NCBI GenBank assembly: GCA_014898425.1
Contig: RCSZ01000010.1
Location: 1,984,001-2,048,000 of the forward strand
Reading direction: 5' to 3'
DNA length: 64,000 bases
DNA from: Botryotinia globosa
Lineage: Eukaryota > Ascomycota > Leotiomycetes > Helotiales > Sclerotiniaceae
Made by a program: the position numbers and the translations under genes. A model generated the notes under the pieces. That model did no database searches. It was not told the DNA's origin and saw only the letters and a program-made list of their open reading frames with translations. Numbering within the stretch: position 1 is the stretch's first letter; each line of letters starts with the position of its first letter. Shown in pieces: positions 1 to 11,584 of the stretch.

Positions 1-334
1 AATAAACTTTTTTTCAAAATAATTATATACATTCTTTAAATAAATTATTTTATAATTCTAATAGCTTTAATAAATAATAGAATTATTGTAATTAAAGTAA
101 TTTGAAGGTTTACTTAATATAAGATATTGGAAATAAGAAAACCAAATTAAAGAATTTGTAATATCAAAACTAAGATTGATTTAAAAAGTAATTAAAATAA
201 AAGCAATATAAATTATTCATGGAAAATTAATAATATATCTTTTCTTTTTAAAAGAATGTTTTTTCTTTTCAATATAATTCAAACTAAAATTATTATTAAT
301 AATTAAAAACTTATAATATCGATTAATAGGATTC

Positions 335-475
335 TGTTAGGATATATATATAGTAGTAAGCTATTAGGTTTAATTCCTAATACTGTGCTTTTTGAGGTCA
401 GATTGTATGTGTGGTTTAATAATAAAGCTTACGATTTCTATTGATTCTATATATATTGATTTTATATATATGATA
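335..475 (+). repeat. LTR-like repeat, copy 1
   Basis: About 141 bp begins with TGTTAGGATATATATA and is repeated in the same orientation about 410 bp downstream. The TG start suggests a Copia-type long terminal repeat. Copy 1 is the more AT-rich, with many C-to-T changes relative to copy 2. No reverse transcriptase or integrase remains are visible nearby, so a solo LTR or a deeply decayed element is likely. Confidence 0.55.
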
Positions 476-748
476 GAGTATTAGGGATTCAATTAAGTAG
501 ATATAGTTTTAGGATTTCTGATGAAGGCTTATTTGATTTGGAATAGATTTTCCGAATAAGAAGTAGATCAGAAGCGAGGATGTATTTGCTTAATGATTAG
601 ATATTCTGAATTCATTAATAATTGTTTTTAATAATGAAGATATATTAATACAATTGTAGTATTATAAATTATATAATTAATTATATAAATAAATATTCTC
701 TATGATTATTAGTTTTTTCGGAATGAAAAGAATAAAAAAAAGAAACTT

Positions 749-890
749 TATTAGGATATATATATAGTAGTAAACTATTAGATTCAATCCCTGATACTAT
801 GCCTTTTGAGGTCAGATTATATATGTGGCTTAGTAGTAAAGCTTACGATTTCTATTGGTTCCATGTGTATTGGTTCCATGCATGTGACAG
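749..890 (+). repeat. LTR-like repeat, copy 2
   Basis: This is the direct repeat partner of the copy starting at 335. It keeps more GC, including a tandem GGTTCCATG motif near its end, and ends close to GTGACA. In the best-aligned stretch of about 70 bp all differences between the copies are transitions. Only about 270 bp separates the copies, which is too little for an internal retrotransposon region. Confidence 0.55.
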
Positions 891-3800
891 ATTCGTTATT
901 TTTTTTAAAAATTAATCAAAATTAAAGAAATATATTTTTTTATTAAATTTATTATCAAAAGAAATAAAATTATTAAAGATAAAAATGTCATTCTTATATC
1001 AAATAGGAATTTCCTCTTTTTCAAACACATTATTACTAATATTACTATTATTATTATAATATTTAACTTTTTTTATATTTATCATTTTCATATTAATTAA
1101 AGAGAAATAGAGAAATATATTGAAATTAATAAAGCAAAGATTATTTAAAACTAATTATAAATATCTTAGTATTATTTATCAAAAAGAGATTATTAGAAAA
1201 AGATTTCAATATATATTATAGAATAAAAAGAAAAGAGGTAGGAATCAAAGAAAATTGTATTCTTTTTAGTTTCTGTAAAACAAAAAGTTAATATTAATTA
1301 GAATAATTGAAAACTATTAAGAGAAAGTTATATTCTTATATTGATTAAAGAGAATAATTTATAGAATATAATTATTAAAAAAAATAAATCAAGGAAGGAA
1401 AGTATTAATATCAAATAAGTGAGTATTAATATAAAAAGAAAAAGGGGAAAATTGATTATTATATATTTTCAAAAATATTTGCAAATTAATCAATTTATAG
1501 TATTGTATACTAATACTACAAATACTCATCAATTTCACAATAATAAAGATTATAAATCACTATATAAGAATTAAGAATTCGAATACAATAGAATGATTAT
1601 ATTTCAATATTTTACAATTAATAATCGTATAGAAAAACAATGAAATTCAAAAAAAAAGATTAAAAATAATGTATATAACAAATGAAATTAGATTGAATAT
1701 GAGTAAGTAGAGAGTATTGTATTTATATATAGTTTTATAATGTAGTATAACAAATAACAAGTCTTTTTCAAGAGTAATAGATAATTATATCAAATTGTAA
1801 TATAATTTGTATTTTATATTATAAAAGAATTAATAAAATAGAATTATAAGTATTAAATGAAAATAATGATTTTAAGTCTTATATTAATACTTTGATATAT
1901 AACTTATAGAAGTAGGGGGTGTATAATGAATATAGGGTTTTAGTAGAATACTGGCTAAAATTGGAAATCACATTTATATAGTATATTATATGATATAGTA
2001 ATAAATCAGATCCCTTTAGATTTGATAAGAATCCTACAGATATCCAAAATCCCTATATATACTGCTCTTTAAATAATAGATAATAGGGGAGAGAGATAAT
2101 TTAACTCTTCTTATAATACTACGTGATTTAGCAAACTTTTTTTATTAAAAACTAGAAATATTGTGATTTTAGGATTTCAAATATCTTTATAATACCTCAA
2201 TATTCATCTATAAAAATATTATAATAGATTTTCAGAATTTCTATTTTTAGAATAAAATTTGATAATATATAAACATTCTCATTATATGTAAGAAATTTAT
2301 TAATGTCTTTTTACTTTAATAAAGCAATTTTAACAGAATTTAGTTTTTGATTTAAATACTTTTTATTTTTTACAAAATTATTATTTTATTGAAATTATAA
2401 TAAAACAAATTTATTATTTTAAATACCAATTTAAATACTATTTTGTTTTTTATCAAAATACAAGCTATTTAATAAGATATCAATTGTTTGTAATTAATTT
2501 CAATTAATAAATACAATTGTTTATAATATAATAAACTATATTTTTCTTTTATAAAAGGCTTATAATATTATATAAAAACTCTATCTTCTCAACAAATATA
2601 TTTAAAAATAATTCTAATATTATTAATCTATTTTTCAACTTATTTTGAAATATAAACAATATTTTATTAATACCCTCAACATTTACTATATAATCTAAAC
2701 AATAAATAATCTATTTATAGGATTTAGTTTTTTATTCTATATTTTTATCTCAAAATGATATACTATTAAGATTTCAATTTATCTAATTTATTAACTATTT
2801 AGGCTTTTTTTTATAAAATATTGAAATATATTATAATTCAATATAATTATAATAATATATTAATTATTTATTATATAACTTATACTACTTTATAAAAGCA
2901 GTAAATATAGCTAATAATTCTTGATTGTAAATGAAATATTATTATTTTATTGAAATTAGTTTTCTTAAATAAAATATAATAAAATATTATTATTAGATTA
3001 GCACTTCTATAATCCCTTTAAGGAATAATTAAAATAATATATATTCTGATATAAATATTAATATATTGATTTCGAATATTATATAAAATAATGAATTAAA
3101 ATATTAAAGGATAGAAACCAAAATAAAGACTTTCTTTTCAATATTTTGAATATTCTTTGAATTTTATTTATTCATTTAAATTCTATTATTATTTTCTCTT
3201 TATAAATACTTTTTATTAATATAATTATATTATAAATTATAGCTAAATAAACTCTAATAAATTGATTATAAAAATTTATAAAGCTGAGAAATATTTATAT
3301 ATTTTTAGATTATTTGATATAAGTTATTCTATAATAATTTGAATCTAATTGAATTCTATTATTATATTTATAATTGAAATAATAACATCTAAGAATTCGA
3401 TTTTATTAATATAAAAGATATACTTCTTTAGTTTTGTATAAAGTTTGTATTCGAAAAATTATATAAGGATTTTTTGAATATTTATTATATATATAATTCA
3501 ATCTTTAAAGTATACAAAAATATTGTTAAGATATACTATATAGATATTATTTATTAAATCTATTAATACTTGATTTATATATATTTGAAATATAATTGAA
3601 GTATTGATTAAATTAAAAAATATTATTTTATATTTATATTAATTATATTATATATAAAATATTATCTTTCATTTTTTTCCTACTCAAATACAAATATAAT
3701 AATATATATCTTTTAAATCTAGCTTAATAAATATAACACTTGATTTAAAGCGATTTAAGGATTCATTAATAAAAAACAAAAGAATTCTATTCTTTTTTAT

Positions 3801-4954
3801 AATTCAATTTAATTCTTTATAATTAATATATAATCAATAATCTTTTCTTCCAAAAGAAATATAATTAGAATTCTCATAAAATTCACAGTAGATTGTTTCA
3901 TTTATTCTTTCTTTTAATATTTATTTAAACATTTTTATAATATTATTGATTTTATTTTAATAAAATATAGATTGAATTTCAAAAAGATATCAAATCAAAT
4001 TCAAGATTAATATAATATTCTATAAGATAATAATTGGATAAAAGGTTACTTTTGTTTTTTGAAAAGATATTTTGGTATTCCTTAAATTCTTTAGAAATAA
4101 TAAATAAAATAAATATGAATATTAAATAACTATTGTTACTTATCTAAAGAATTCTCTTATTTTTTAGAAATATTACAAAAATTTAAGGTTTATTTTTTAT
4201 TTTTTTTATAAACCTTTTTTATAAGGATTATATCTAGATTATTAATTTGAAAACAATATTAAAATAATATTAATTTTCAATTGATATTAAGATTAATTCT
4301 TTATAACTATAAAAGATCTAGAATTATATTTATTTAAAACAAATTTAATATTATTGATATAAAATTATGGATACAGATTCTTTATTTTCTTTGAGTATTT
4401 TTTATTTTAATAAAAAATATATAGTTTCTATATAATATTATAGCAATATTATTTGCAAATAGAAATAGAGTTTCTTTTCTAAAAGGCTTTGAATTCTATT
4501 TAATATATTTGTTTTATTAAATAATATTATTTTGTACTTCTGAATCAATAAAATATTAGAATATTATTAATTTGTTTTTTGTATTAAAGATTATTATAAT
4601 TATAAATATTGTTTATTCTTTTTTTTAAAGATTTAATATTAATAGAATACTTATTATTATAATTAAATTTAAATGTTTCCTATATAAATAGATTTAAATA
4701 GATTATTAATATTTGAATAATTAGTTTTATTATAGTTATTATTATAATATTTATATACTTGGAATTTCTGATAATTAATAATATAATTGGAGGTTTACCT
4801 CCTTAATATTCTTGCTACTCACGAGGGCTGAAGATGTATATAGATATAAAAAAAGAGAATCTTGTTTAGTGAAACTCGATTCAAGTAATTTGATTGATTT
4901 AATTCAAGCAATCTGATTGGCTCGATTTTCTTGATATTATAGCTATAGCACTTA

Positions 4955-5130
4955 AACTTTTTCAATGAAATCATTTTAATTAGTTTATTTAAGCTAATAT
5001 AAATTAAATGAAAAAAAAGAAAAGTGGTAACTATATATCAAAAACTAAGAACTTTCAAATGATATATTTTTTATATTACTAGCTTTAAAACTGAAGGTTT
5101 TATAAAGGATTCAAATTGAAATAATATAAA
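4955..5130 (+). repeat. AT-rich direct repeat, copy A
   Basis: About 175 bp containing a purine run (AATGAAAAAAAAGAAAAG) and the segment TTTCAAATGATATATTTTTT is repeated almost at once downstream. Many of the mismatches are A/G or C/T. No coding potential is visible and the family is not recognised. Confidence 0.6.
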
Positions 5131-5150
5131 TTTTATAATATAAAATTCTA

Positions 5151-5322
5151 GGCTTTTTCAACGAAACTATTTAAATTAGTTTATTCAAACTAATATAAAT
5201 TGAATGAAAAAAAAGAAAAGTAGTAACTATATATAAGAAATTAAGAGCTTTCAAATGATATATTTTTTATATTGCTAACTTCAAAACTAAGAGTTTTCTA
5301 AAAGATTGAAATTTAATTAATA
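5151..5322 (+). repeat. AT-rich direct repeat, copy B
   Basis: This is the second member of the tandem pair, offset about 195 bp from copy A and sharing the same purine run and core segment. It lies next to the 7-bp satellite, so the locus looks like a local array that grew by duplication. Confidence 0.6.
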
Positions 5323-5463
5323 TAAATATAATTAGAGCTTATATAATCAATTGAAAAAGGATTATATTGAATATAATGAATCTAAAATTAATACAAATTA
5401 TCTTAATACTATAGTTTTCGTAATTCAATAATATAATTAATGATTCGAAGTAAAGTGATCCAC

Positions 5464-5699
5464 TAAAAAATAAAAAATAAAAAATAAAAAATAAAAAATA
5501 AAAAATAAAAAATAAAAAATAAAAAATAAAAAATAAAAAATAAAAAATAAAAAATAAAAAATAAAAAATAAAAAATAAAAAATAAAAAATAAAAAATAAA
5601 AAATAAAAAATAAAAAATAAAAAATAAAAAATAAAAAATAAAAAATAAAAAATAAAAAATAAAAAATAAAAAATAAAAAATAAAAAATAAAAAATAAAA
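5464..5699. repeat. (TAAAAAA)n minisatellite, about 34 copies
   Basis: An almost perfect 7-bp unit, TAAAAAA, runs for about 236 bp with no visible interruption. Read on the minus strand it gives an artificial protein of repeated FYFLFFI units. The lack of mutations, in DNA where everything else is decayed, implies recent expansion by slippage. The unit is not the fungal telomere motif. Confidence 0.9.
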
Positions 5700-5801
5700 G
5701 AGGTAAACCGACTTCGCCTGCAAGCTTTCAATAAAATTTCTTTTTTAGATTTTTATAATAATAAATATAATTATATAATACTTTCTCAAAAAGCAAGGGG
5801 T

Positions 5802-5823
5802 CCGGGGGCTCGCAGGCCCCTGG
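5802..5823. repeat. GC-rich hairpin inside the AT block
   Basis: A 22-bp imperfect inverted repeat (arms near CCGGGG and CCCCTGG around a GCTCGCAGG centre) stands out in DNA otherwise close to pure AT. It resembles the small mobile GC clusters of fungal organelle genomes, but nothing else here is mitochondrial. Its origin is unknown. Confidence 0.4.
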
Positions 5824-7180
5824 TATTCTTTCTATTGATATTAAAAATATTAAATACTTTGGATATAATTTGTATATAATAAATTAGCAAAGGGTTTATT
5901 AATCTTATTCGAGATATTTTATAATAATTGGTTTGAATTTTGGGTTTTGTTATCAATAATTGTAATTCTATTAGCTTTTTGAATGGTTATAAAGGTTTCT
6001 ATCTCGAATTAATAATTAATTACATTTTCAAATATATTATAATTTCTCTATTTTGATTTTTTGATATAATTTATTTTTATTTTCTAATCTATAAGCTTGT
6101 TTTATAAGTTTATTATATAATTCAAATTGTTATTTGAACTGTATTATTCTTTAAATTCTTCTAAATCAAAGCTTCGATAAAAGTCTTTCTTTTTAAACAC
6201 TATTTACTTTCAGCTCGATATTCTCTTTTAATTCTTTTAAATAAAGAATAAATATATTCATTGTTTAATTCTCTTTTTCTTTTATATATACTATTTTCTG
6301 GATTAATAATTATTATTAGAATTCTTTATTTAGAATTATATTATATATATATTCTTTGAAATCTTTCTAATTTATTTATTTATTAGCTGATTTGTCTTTA
6401 TATTAATATTATATCGCTAAAGATTGTTTTTCAAAATATTGAATAATATAATATATTTTCTTTTTATTAATTGAAAAGTAATATCCTTTATTAAATTAAA
6501 ATATAATTTTTATTTAAAAGAAAAAGTTTTTTATATCTTCAATATGTTTTTCTTTATATTGCTTTAATCTTTATAATTTTAAGAGTTTTTTTTAAATTAA
6601 AAATAAAGTTCTAATAAATTATATTTAATAAAAATACAAAATTATTATAATCTATTAGAATAATTATATATAGAATATTATTTATAACTATTTTATAGAT
6701 CTTTTTTATAACTATTATATCCTTTTATATTTCTTAAAATTATTAGATTATAATTATATCTTCTTTATTGGATATTTACAATAAAACTATTTATATATTA
6801 ATACTAATATTTTATAAAGATTAATTAGTATCTCTATCTGATTAGAATAAAATTATATTATACAATTCTATAATTCTAATATTATTAGATATCTTTTTTA
6901 TAGAGATTATAATAATATTAATAATTAATCAAAAAAAAAAAAAAAAGTTGATAAATTGCTTTAAAAAAATGAAAAGAATTATTAGAATAAATAATAATAA
7001 TAAATTAATTTAGATATATTTTGTACAAAGACTTTTTATTATTTCTTTTAAATTATAAAAGATATACAATTTGTAAGAAGCGGATTACTTTCAATATAAA
7101 AATCTGAGATAAAAAATTAAATCTTTAGAATCTTTTGAAAAAGAAAAGGATTTAAGAAAAAGGTTTGAGGTATAAAGGGA

Positions 7181-8518
7181 TTCAGGCAAGGGGTTTAGGA
7201 TACAAAGTGGGCCCGAGGGTTTTCCATTATGTGGCCTCATGTGCCTTATAACCTTGTGACCTTGACAGAAATTGAGATTGTGTAAGATGTGGGGTTGTGG
7301 GGTTGTGTAAGGTGTACAGTAGGGATATCGGTTACTTCACGCTAACAGAACCTTTCTGGCCAACCCCACATCCACCGGCGCCCTTCATGAAGGCTTCATC
7401 TAGACTTGCCCTTAATCCCCATATTTTCCCCTCTCGATGCAGAGCTTAATCACAAGACTATTACGATGTAGTTCCTCCAACTTCCAAGGTTGTTTCCCAA
7501 TGACATAATAATGATGGACGATCTTCATTGATCAGATCAGTCTCTTGAAGACATTCTGCCCAATGTGTCGATGTCTCCAATGCTTTTGGGGAAGCAGAAA
7601 TGCGTACTTCCTCTGAGAATCAGAGGTTTGAAAGAAATCATGGCAGTCCGAGAAGATTAGAGATAGAACTGACATCGGAACAACATTATGATACGCCAAT
7701 GCACGATAGACAGCGGAGGTCTCGTTGGCTTGGATTCAAGGCTAATTTGGCCCTAAGAATACCAAACATTGAAGATCATTGACTTGAAGTATGGCAGTGT
7801 CCAGCCACCTGTTTTTCTTGTAGTTCAAGATTGCAATTGGAAAGGATATGCGACACTCTGAATAAGAAATTGCCAATGTAATGTGATAAGGGACTTATCA
7901 ATATTGAATGATATCAGAAGACCATTATCTAGATACAAAAATGGGATAAACCTCTCTAGGCCCTCATGCAATAAGTATTCTAGAACTTTGTTATCTTGAT
8001 TCGAAAATGACATCTTGAAGAGGACACCTGCAATTTAGGTGTTTTTGATGTATGGATTCATTTTTGAGTGATTTATAGGAGAAAAATGAATGCCATCTTC
8101 CTTTCTTGCCTTGCCTTGCCTTGCCTTGCCTTGCCTTGCCTTCACATCCTCATTCTCGTTCTACATCCCTTCTTCCCACAAGGAGAATAAGTCGTAGCAG
8201 TAGCCCCATGTTGTCAAACTTTATTGATAGATGATTGCCGCTTTTCGTCATAGCTCAGTCCATGATGCTTTGGCCTATCCTTTCATTGGCTCCGTTGTAA
8301 CGGGTCCTATGGGTATGGGGACCGGCGGATCTTGAAAGTCTTAGAGAGTCAATCTCAAGTATCATAGCTCATTCCAGTTAAACTTAAAGCCAATGTTTAC
8401 CTACTTGCCTGTAGCTCTGGAACCTGAGTATGTTATTATATAGACTCCAATACACCGCTTCACTGCTGTTTTCTGTTCCAATAGACACAATACGCAAAGC
8501 TGCTCAATATCGTAAATA
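7181..8518. other. Gene-free interval before the MFS gene
   Basis: Composition is ordinary for genic DNA, but no supported gene is present. The open frames of about 60 residues are isolated and unlike known proteins. The last few hundred bases should contain the promoter of the MFS gene. A pentanucleotide array lies within it. Confidence 0.6.
8105..8142. repeat. (CTTGC)n microsatellite, 7-8 copies
   Basis: A perfect 5-bp tandem array of 38 bp lies about 380 bp upstream of the MFS start codon. It is pyrimidine-biased, as many fungal promoter repeats are. Confidence 0.9.
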
Positions 8519-10212
8519 ATGGCTTCAAATAACCTGCCAAGAGCCTTTGGGAACGGCGACGATGAGAAGGCGGTCGTCGGTCTTCACGAAAATGCTCCGT
8601 CTCCCGATCTACTACCTCCCGACCCAGATGCACATTTGAGCGACGAGGAAAAGGCTGCTATTGTAAGATTATGGGCACATCCATGGAATTCCAATAATAT
8701 ACTGATTTGCTGTGCAGGATCGTAAGCTGGTACGAAAGCTCGATTGGATATTGATACCATGGGCAAGTGATCTTCAAATCTCCAGCATATCTGCCGTCTA
8801 ACTTCGACAGCTCTGTGTTCTCTACCTCCTCGCCTTCCTTGACCGTTCAAATATCGGAAACGCGAAGATTGACGGCTTGCAAAAAGACTTGAATAACATG
8901 TCGACCGGTGATTACAATGCCGCACTTTCCATATTCTTTGTAGCGTATGCATTATTTGAGCCTGTTACGAACGTGATGCTCAAAAGATTTCGCCCGTCTA
9001 TATTCGTACCAATCATCATGTAAGCAGTTTGCTGTTTCTCATACGGTGCACCAAAATCCCACAATGACAAAAGTTGGACACTGATATCGTTATAGAATTG
9101 GCTGGGGCTTATGCATGACATTTATGGGATTCGTCACGAACTGGTCTGGGTTGATGGCTGCACGATTTTTTCTTGGTCTCGCCGAGGCAGGCTTGTTTCC
9201 CGGTATTAGTTACTACCTATCTTGCTGGTACAAGAGATCCGAGTTTGGTGTTCGAATCGCAATATTCTTTTCCGCAGCTGCTGTATCTGGTAGTTTTGGT
9301 GGATTGCTTGCTGCGGCCATCGTTAAAATGGATGGTCTTGGTGGACTTCACGGATGGGCTTGGATTTTCATCTTGGAAGGAATCGTCACTGTCCTGGCTG
9401 GAATCGCTTCATTCTGGTTGGTTCATGACTTCCCGGAGAAAGCTAGATTCCTTTGTGAAGCCGATCGAAATAGGGTTATCCGCCGTTTGCAAGCCAACGA
9501 TCAGGCAGCAGGTCATGAAGATTTCAACACAGCGATTATCTGGCAGGCATTCAAAGATTACAAGACGTGGCTCGCGATGATAGTGTACTCTGCTTGCTCC
9601 GTGAGTTTGTATGCTTTCTCGCTATTCCTTCCTACGATAATTACCCAGCTTGGCTACACAACAACCAAAGCTCAACTCCTCTCCGTCCCACCTTATGTAG
9701 CAGCAGCCATCTTGACAGTTGTGATTGGATTCGTCGCCGATCGTACCGGTCAACGAGGCTTGTGTAATATCACCGTGTCTTCTCTTGCAATTGCCGGTTT
9801 CTCCATGCTACTGGCTAGCGAGCAACCAGGCGTCAAATACGCGGGAACTTTCCTCGGAGCTCTCGGTATCTATCCTTGCGTAGCCAACACTATCTCTTGG
9901 ATTTCCAACAACGTTGAAGGCTCTTACAAACGAGGTGTCGTTCTAGGAATGATGATTGGATGGGGTAATATTTGTGGCATCATAAGCTCAAACATCTATT
10001 TCCAAAAGCCCAGATATATTACCGGCCACGCTGTTGTTATTTCTTTCTTATCTCTTTTCTTGCTAGGCGGAAGTATCTTGCTACGTTTCCTATTGAAAAG
10101 GGAAAATGGCAAGAGAATTAGGGGCGAAAGAGATGCCTGGGTCGAGGGCCTCAATGAGGCTGAGAAGAAGGCTTTGGGAGACAAGAGACCAGACTTCTTA
10201 TACACTTTGTGA
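8519..10212 (+). CDS. MFS transporter, anion:cation symporter (Dal5/Tna1-like) family
   Basis: This is a predicted plasma-membrane permease of about 504 residues, probably importing a small organic anion such as allantoate or nicotinate. The exact substrate is unknown. My exon model is 8519-8662, 8718-8762, 8811-9019 and 9096-10212, and all junctions keep frame. The family signature is clear: a cytosolic lead ending in DRKLVRKLDW, then a first membrane segment running into LYLLAFLDRSNIGNAKI, followed by many hydrophobic helices and a central loop near DFPEKARFL. The second intron (8763-8810) starts with GCAAGT instead of GT and ends in CAG. No other splice choice in this stretch keeps the DAL5-type motif intact. 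The gene is the first beside the AT-rich block yet has no disabling change. Confidence 0.88.
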
Positions 10213-11048
10213 TCTTATGGCATTCTTGTTTGGGTGAATGAAGTTCTATAATCGACGGGACAGATATAGACTTACAAATAATTGGGGATGAAAATTACAT
10301 ACATTGCTTTAAAAGCCTTATACGTTCGGATAGGTATACAGTTAAAGGGAAAGCTTTTATGCTCCCCCTCCTCCCTCTCTTTCAAGGCCCTATGATTGTT
10401 TCAAATGGTCCCATACAATCATTCTTATTACCTCATATTATTATATAATTGTATGATTTGGTTTAATAAAGAATTTATATTATGCAAAACCTCTTCATCA
10501 AAATCCCAACATAGTGATTTTCTCGCATGTTCTAAAGCACTCGCTCTGCTGTTTGGAATCAAAATCGAGCGGGCAAACCGATACAAAGAGTACCGCAAGG
10601 CCACTAGACCTAGATTCCTATCTCTACTTTTACACTTGGATGAAAAACGTCGCTGTCGTGCCTCTCACACTTGGCCCGAAACAACGTTTAAACAAGCGAC
10701 CTGGAGCTTCCCATCAATTTGAGCAATATATGACTTACTAGCATCCTGTAGTGCGCCATCCCCGTCACATCTCATTCGATAATTGAAACTTCAATGTGAC
10801 CCATAGACTTTGATAAAATTGATAGTTTGTCACCTATCCGAGCCACGCTCAGCTGCAAATCCAGATGTTTCCATCGGATGTGTACCTAGATGTGTATCTG
10901 GTTTGAAGTGTTACTGCGATTAGAGCTGCCAAACTCAGGTTCTGATGCCGGAGTTCGATGATAGGAAGATGTTGTATGGAAAACCATTGGTGTATTGATG
11001 TAGGGATTTTTGGAGGTTTTATGTAAAGAATGCATCAATTTGACAATA
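10213..11048. other. Intergenic interval, MFS gene to MITE
   Basis: The 3' flank of the MFS gene is followed by DNA in which overlapping open frames of about 75-108 residues do not resemble proteins and conflict with one another. I see no RNA gene. Confidence 0.5.
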
Positions 11049-11398
11049 CAGTAGAACTTGGTTATACCGGAATGAAATATTTGACCAATCAAATCCGATA
11101 TAAATAAGATTCCGGTATAAAAAATGATGGTTTAAGCGTTTCCATCAAAATTTATATCCGATTTCAGCTCTAAATCCCAATATTTTCGAAAAAAATATCA
11201 TATAATAATATCCAATTAAGCTTACTAATATTAAAAAAGCTTATTAAGCTAAATTCATTACCAAAACTTCTACCGGATTCTTGAAAAATCAGTCCGGTAT
11301 TCCGGTTTTATCTAAAAATCCGGTATTACCATATAAAAAGTGATCAAATCAGGAAATCTTTCCGGTATATCCCAGTCCGGTATAGCCAAGTTCTACTG
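11049..11398. mobile_element. MITE with pogo-like terminal inverted repeats
   Basis: A 350-bp AT-rich element starts CAGTAGAACTTGGTTATACC and ends with its near-perfect inverse, GGTATAGCCAAGTTCTACTG. It is flanked on both sides by TA, the target duplication of the Tc1/mariner/pogo superfamily, and the CAGTAGAAC start is typical of pogo-type ends. The motif CCGGTAT or its inverse recurs many times inside, near both ends, as subterminal transposase sites often do. There is no transposase frame, so it is non-autonomous. Its right end lies about 185 bp upstream of the msh3 start codon, inside the probable promoter. Confidence 0.85.
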
Positions 11399-11584
11399 TA
11401 GATGCTTTTGTGCCATTTACGCTCAATCATGATAATGACTTTTTAGAAGAGGTGTTGGTGGGTGATGATGCTGGACTGATTATGTAATCCACTTTACGCC
11501 TGTCGCGTCGTCGCGTCTCCTTGATATCAATTCCTACTTCAAATTAATTCCCTCCAATCCAACGAAATCTATTGGGACCCTGCC

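Larger units (their letters stand above)
1..7180. other. Very AT-rich, gene-free block, probably RIP-mutated repeat DNA
   Basis: Base composition is overwhelmingly A and T until about 7180, where it changes within roughly 100 bp to ordinary genic composition. No open reading frame resembles a protein. The only long one, on the minus strand, is a translation of the 7-bp satellite. Repeat copies inside the block differ almost only by C/T and G/A transitions, as expected after repeat-induced point mutation. A heterochromatic island, a centromere flank or a subtelomeric block would all look like this. No TTAGGG arrays are visible, so a telomere itself is not supported. Confidence 0.8.

Noticed and set aside
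335..890. Complete LTR retrotransposon
   Set aside because: Only about 270 bp lies between the repeats, and no pol or gag traces are seen.
5464..5699. Possible telomere or CRISPR-like array
   Set aside because: The unit is 7 bp with no spacers and is not TTAGGG; the organism is a fungus.
5339..5731. 130-residue minus-strand frame
   Set aside because: It is simply the translation of the (TAAAAAA)n satellite and its flanks.
10396..10741. Two overlapping plus-strand frames of 108 and 75 residues
   Set aside because: They overlap in different phases and show no family features or splice context.
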